From: Psoroptes ovis
Lineage: Eukaryota; Arthropoda; Arachnida; Sarcoptiformes; Psoroptidae
Direction of reading: 5' to 3'
DNA length: 64,000 bases
Assembly: GCA_002943765.1 (NCBI GenBank)
Contig: PQWQ01000001.1
Location: forward strand, 5,057,501-5,121,500
Under the pieces are notes generated by a model. That model ran no database searches. It was not told where the DNA came from and saw only the letters and a list, made by a program, of their open reading frames with translations. The position numbers were made by a program, and so were the translations under genes. This document shows positions 60,701 to 64,000 of the stretch, piece by piece (positions within the stretch are counted from its first letter, which is position 1; each line of letters begins with the position of its first letter).

Positions 60701-61670
60701 AAAAAAAAAAAAAAATGAAAAAGATTAATGAAAAAGTTGCCACCTCTCTCTCTCTCTCACTGACTGTCTATCAGGGTCTATCAGGGTCTCCATTAAAATA
60801 CACTGATGTAAAATTGATGTTATAATGTTGAAACATACATGATGAAAAACATGTTGTTATTCTCTTATCAAACGACGATAATAACAATAATGATAATACG
60901 ACTAAATAATAATATAATGATAATGTTTAGAGAATTCGTAGAATTTGTAATTTTTGAAAATTTTTAAAAATTTAAAATAAATGAATTTAAGTCCAAAATT
61001 TAGTCGAAAATTTTCCACTGATTATCACCAATGATAGTGATAAGTTGAAATCAAGAATAGAATAAAATAATTGATGGTCATTGATTTGGATTTTGTTTGG
61101 GTCTAATACAGCAAACAACAACAAGAACAAACAACAATCAATTTTGTTGTTGTTTTTACTTTGGGGGTTGATTCAACGAATCATTTGAAATCATTTGGCT
61201 AAATCATTTATGATTCAATTCGTTATGTTCTTTGATTCATTGTTCATTGATAATGATTGTTTCAAAAAAATTAATAAATTGTCGATATTTATTTTTCATT
61301 TATTAAATTGATAATAATTAAGGGTATTTATAACTCGCTCAGACACATTAAGATCTCGAAAATATTTTTTCTTTAAAAAAATCTAAGAACTTACGTCCAG
61401 ATAAATGCCTTCCATTTGAAACATTTGTCCTGGTGGTAAATCTTTCGGTATCCAACGATAAAATTCACCTTTCGCTTCAGAATCGGCATTCCAATGATAC
61501 CATTTAATCGAATATAATTCTTCATTTTCAAGATCATATGAACAATTTAGCCAAACGGATTCACCCATAACGACCATCGTCGGTACATTTACTGAAAGCA
61601 ATTTTAAGCCATTACAATAGCCTATTGGGATGAACGAAAACGAAATGAAAGAAAACAAAATTAAATCCAT
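44110..61670 (-). CDS. beat: Beaten-path (Beat) family Ig cell-surface protein
   Basis: Neuronal cell-surface/secreted adhesion protein of the arthropod Beat family, whose members bind Side proteins during axon guidance. Nine exons inferred on the minus strand: 61670-61395, 59481-59407, 59244-59184, 52277-52176, 50469-50438 (32 nt), 48445-48082, 48021-47876, 46285-45847 and 44294-44110. Phases close to 559 residues. Exon 1 has a signal peptide (MDLILFSFISFSFIPIGYC) and the Ig1 start: VWLNCSYDLENEELYSIKWY, FYRWIPKD, then GSFRCEVSAEAPSF in exons 2-3. Exons 4-6 encode an Ig with YRPGDLINLTCRTMPSRPPA and LTWYINDE. Exons 7-8 encode a second version of it (YKPGDIVNLTC, KLSFMVNDEEANP, IREYP...YRIKCLALMEENI) with Gln/Asn-rich insertions. 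The last exon would add a Ser-rich, hydrophobic, GPI-signal-like end and is the least certain. Introns reach about 7 kb. Confidence 0.82.
45688..45726. repeat. (CT)n microsatellite
   Basis: About 19 CT units inside the last Beat intron, about 120 bp below the exon 8 splice donor. Confidence 0.95.
46286..47875 (-). other. Intron 7 of the Beat-family gene
   Basis: A 1.59-kb AT-rich intron holding one copy of the CAGTGATTTAA palindromic MITE and nothing else recognised. Confidence 0.6.
47499..47618. mobile_element. Second palindromic MITE family, copy 2
   Basis: A 120-bp palindrome with ends CAGTGATTTAAGTTTCAATTC and, in reverse, CAGTGATTAAAGTTTTAATTC. Internal blocks TTAAATTTCGTAG and AAATTACGAAAT also pair. 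TA flanks both sides (47497-47498 and 47619-47620). Confidence 0.8.
48635..48715. mobile_element. Mariner-type palindromic MITE, copy 8 (subfamily 1)
   Basis: An 81-bp hairpin, TTAGGTTGTCCGAAAAGTTC ... AACTTTACGGACAACCTAA, with the interior CGGCTTAATCGAATAGAG. TA duplication is at 48633-48634 and 48716-48717. It lies in a Beat intron. Confidence 0.85.
49045..49124. mobile_element. Mariner-type palindromic MITE, copy 9 (subfamily 1)
   Basis: About 80 bp, TTATGTTGTCCGAAAAGTTC ... GAACTTTGCGGACAACCAAG. It differs slightly from copy 8, which lies 330 bp away in the same orientation. TA lies outside both ends. Confidence 0.8.
50470..52175 (-). other. Intron 4 of the Beat-family gene
   Basis: A 1.7-kb AT-rich intron. 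It has a short direct repeat near 51541-51610 (ATGGATTCATTTCTGGTTAT occurs twice) and otherwise only simple repeats. Confidence 0.5.
53110..53228. mobile_element. Second palindromic MITE family, copy 3
   Basis: A 119-bp near-palindrome: CAGGGTTTTAAGTTTTTATTC on the left, and the right end reversed reads CAGGGTTAAAAGTTTTGATTC. Inner arms share CGTAGTTTT and AAAATTACG. The left target is TA, the right one is mutated. Confidence 0.8.
53854..53937. mobile_element. Mariner-type palindromic MITE, copy 10 (subfamily 3)
   Basis: Diverged ends TGAGGTTGACCAAAAAGTTC and CCTTTCGGACAACCACCTAA around ATTTTCTACGATATAACC. A 3-bp insertion in the right end makes the boundary approximate. Confidence 0.7.
55740..55771. 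other. Imperfect hairpin in a less AT-rich block
   Basis: GGCCATTCATCATG and TATGATCGATGGCC can form a 14-bp stem with three mismatches and a TCTT loop. The surrounding 55740-55860 is distinctly richer in G+C than its neighbourhood. Function unknown; a structured RNA is only one possibility. Confidence 0.35.
56103..56186. mobile_element. Mariner-type palindromic MITE, copy 11 (subfamily 3)
   Basis: An 84-bp hairpin, TTAGATTGTCCGAAAAGTTT ... AAACTTTCCGGACAACCTAA, with the core ATTTTCTACCATATAAC. TA on both sides (56101-56102 and 56187-56188). Confidence 0.83.
57258..57337. mobile_element. Mariner-type palindromic MITE, copy 12 (subfamily 3)
   Basis: An 80-bp hairpin, TTAGGTTGTCCGAAAAGTTT ... 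AAACTTTCCGGACAACCTAA. The core TATATCGTAAGAAAATCATG is inverted relative to copies 4, 10 and 11, so it lies in the opposite orientation. Confidence 0.84.
60265..60345. mobile_element. Mariner-type palindromic MITE, copy 13 (subfamily 1)
   Basis: An 81-bp hairpin, TTAGGCTGTCCAAAAAGTTC ... AACTTTTCGGACAGCCTAA, with the interior CGACTTAATCAATGAAAATT. TA precedes the left end. The C/G change at base 6 is paired in both arms. Confidence 0.82.
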
Positions 61671-64000
61671 TAAATTTCATTATGAAAATATATCACATAA
61701 ATCAAATGTGAAAGTCACAAGGTAAAATCATTAATTTTCAGATTAATTAATCAACAAAAACAACGAAAAAAAAGTAAAAAACAATTTACAAGTAATAAAA
61801 AATCCATATATCACGATTCAGTCATTGAATTAAGGGCGTACACCGGATACTTGGCAAGTATTTATCCATAAATGAATGAATTAATTGTCCAAATAATTTA
61901 AAATATCCCGAAATCATCCAAAAATTCAATTATTGAAAGGGTATTTGAACCAATAATAATTTATCGCCTGATCATCATCATCACCATTATTTTTGATTGT
62001 CAAATTAATTTATGAAATTCCTAAATCGATATTTTCAGTTATTAAATTAGAAATTAGAGCTCGAAATATTAAAAAACAAATTATTCTTGGTTTCCCGGTA
62101 TGATTTCCGAAAAATCAAAATCAGGACAATTAATCCAAATGGATTTGTTGTTTTAATTTATTATCGATAAATTAAAAAATGACAATTTTTTTTGAAAATT
62201 TTCATTTCTATAGTCTTTCATGTCAAAGACTATACTTTGATTTATTTGGTAGTAGGGATATTGGAAAAAATCACCACGAAAAAAAATTTTGAGATTAAAA
62301 ATTCATTATTCATTGATATTCACGGAATTCTCTTTTTTCGAGGAAATTTGATTACAATTAATTAATTCGAATCACAGGACAATGAAATTTAGACTTTTTC
62401 TGGTGATATTCATAATCGTAAATTTGGCCATGAAATATTTTTCCACAGAAAAAAATGAAAAATAAAGATTAAAACCTTAAACTTTGGCCATAGAAATCTA
62501 TGACGAGTGAAAAAATCTTATAATTAATTGATTCCGAATTGTCGTAGATCGTTTGTCGGTATATATGAAAAAAGGGAATTCGGAAATTAATTCTATTCAT
62601 ATCACAGCATGAGAATTTCAGTTTGATTTAATTCGTGGAATATTTTTTTTTCAAGAAAATCTTGAGAATCTTCATAATGTATGAAAATTCTGCGGACCAA
62701 ATGCGGGAAACGAAGAAGAAATATTTTGAAACAATTCATTACTCCACGATATTTTTCTTCACTGAAAAAAATGGAAAAAATCAATAAATAATCGATTTAG
62801 TGGAGAGAATTGATCAATTGATTGATTGATTGATTGTTTATTTGATTTTGCCAATTTGATGAATGATAATAATAATAATAATAAAAAGTTTATTATCATT
62901 CATTCATTTATCAATTCATCAATTCAAATGGTTTCGAAACTGAACAAAAGAAAATATCGGGCCAAGAATTTCATAAATTCGGAATTTTTCTATTTTTCAA
63001 TTTAATTTTTCTGATTCTGTTTTCATTTTGGCAGGGGAAATTTAATGATTTTGATCATTATTATCATTCATATTAAGGTTATAGGCTGTTAATTGTTTGT
63101 TGTTCACTGTTCATTGATAATAATAATAATAATAATGATCATGATAAACAATTGAAAAAAAAGTTTTCATTTTTTCATAATCAAAAATCAAATTATTTCT
63201 CCGTAAAAAATTTCATGGTAAAACACACGAATACAAGAGGAAATGATAATAATTATCAAATGAATAATGATCGTAATCAATATTTGAATTTCAATTTCAA
63301 TTTGATTTCATTTTTTTCAATTCTATTTGTGAAAATATGGCAGAATATTTAAGGCTAAAACCTTATGGAAAAAAAATATCCAAAGAGGAAATTATCGCAA
63401 TCTCAATAGCTTTGATCATTTCAGAATATTACTTGAAATAAATAATAAAATTAAGACCATATTCCATCATGGCAATATCTGATCAACTTTGTTCTCAACA
63501 CATTAACTTTGTTCAACACATATATTGAACATGTTTCAAATGTGTGTGTCTTAGTGCATTTATTAGTGTAGGCATGTTTTTTGTTTTACTTTACTTTTTT
63601 TCTATTCTTATTATTTGATTGTTTTATTATTATTATTATTAGGTTGTCCGGAAAGTTTTTGCGGGTAATATTGTAGGGAATTATGAGAAAATCGGCAAGA
63701 ACTTATCGGACAACCTTTTATTATTATTAGTGTTTGAAAAAAAAGCATAATATCAAATATCTGATGAAATAAAAGTAAAAAATATATAAAAAAATAAAAC
63801 GTGTTTAGCCTTTAGGTAATTGGAATATATATGTGTGTGTGTATGCTCGAGAAATTCCTTAATTTTTACATTTGAAAATTACTGGGGAAGAAAAAAAAAT
63901 AACCTTGGAAATGCTTTAGTAAATTCGTTACAAGAATCTCCCAAATCATAATGAATTATTATGATGATTAGTTACGAAAATAAAATAAAATAAAATGAAA
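61671..64000. other. Upstream flank of the Beat-family gene
   Basis: AT-rich, no coding region recognised. It includes the perfect 10-bp palindrome TATAGTCTTT-catgtc-AAAGACTATA (62209-62234), AAT microsatellites near 62868 and 63118, and MITE copy 14. It presumably holds the Beat promoter or a 5' intron. Confidence 0.5.
63639..63718. mobile_element. Mariner-type palindromic MITE, copy 14 (subfamily 3)
   Basis: An 80-bp hairpin, TTAGGTTGTCCGGAAAGTTT ... AACTTATCGGACAACCTTT. The interior GAAAATCGGCAAG places it in subfamily 3. TA on both sides (63637-63638 and 63719-63720). Confidence 0.8.

Overview
This is a nuclear segment of an arthropod genome, most likely a small acariform (astigmatid) mite. 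It is very AT-rich and carries no prokaryotic signals. The protein genes have GT-AG introns mostly 56-70 bp long, N/H/Q/S homopolymer stretches, and families that fit an arthropod: a Beat-family immunoglobulin protein, a Calx-type Na+/Ca2+ exchanger, and a protein with a Trithorax/KMT2-type CXXC finger. The taxon is inferred from composition and gene families, because no diagnostic RNA gene is present.

Layout. Bases 1-1434 are the 3' part of a virus-type envelope glycoprotein ORF that is open at the left edge. A purine tract and a TGT-starting AT-rich block follow, which look like the 3' LTR of an endogenous retrovirus-like element. About 17 kb of non-coding DNA follows (1.9-18.7 kb). It holds seven ~80-bp palindromic mariner-type MITEs, one 1267-bp mariner with a dead transposase, one copy of a second palindromic MITE family, and microsatellites. 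The Na+/Ca2+ exchanger gene (two coding exons, 18927-22357) comes next. Directly behind it is a 6.6-kb satellite-like tandem array (22.8-29.4 kb) with a 36-bp subarray, a 44/45-bp subarray and a short inverted edge.

From 29.5 to 43.6 kb lies a compact gene island of ten genes on both strands, often 70-300 bp apart: mL52 (+), CDK10 (-), NAA20 (-), DIS3L2 (-), an NR-finger/CXXC protein (+), a YAE1-family protein (+), a small one-pass membrane protein (-), GLTP (+), bL17m (-) and UTP23 (-). I reconstructed splice sites for all the multi-exon genes, and every reading frame closes. Several of these genes serve protein synthesis or RNA metabolism (two mitochondrial ribosomal proteins, an SSU processome factor, an RNA exonuclease, an N-terminal acetyltransferase, a YAE1-family ABCE1 maturation factor). 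No mariner-type MITE copies were found in the island.

From about 44.1 to 61.7 kb a single minus-strand gene encodes a Beat-family cell-surface protein. It has nine inferred coding exons, including a 32-nt microexon, separated by introns of up to about 7 kb that again carry both MITE families. Exons 4-6 form a 498-nt phase-1/phase-1 cassette encoding one extra Ig domain, so two-Ig and three-Ig forms are both possible. The last 2.3 kb is upstream non-coding DNA with one more MITE.

Most striking items: the 6.6-kb array with helically phased T-tracts; the stand-alone C2H2 + nuclear-receptor-type finger + KMT2-type CXXC protein; the skippable Ig cassette in the Beat gene; and the three-subfamily hairpin MITE set sitting around a mariner copy.
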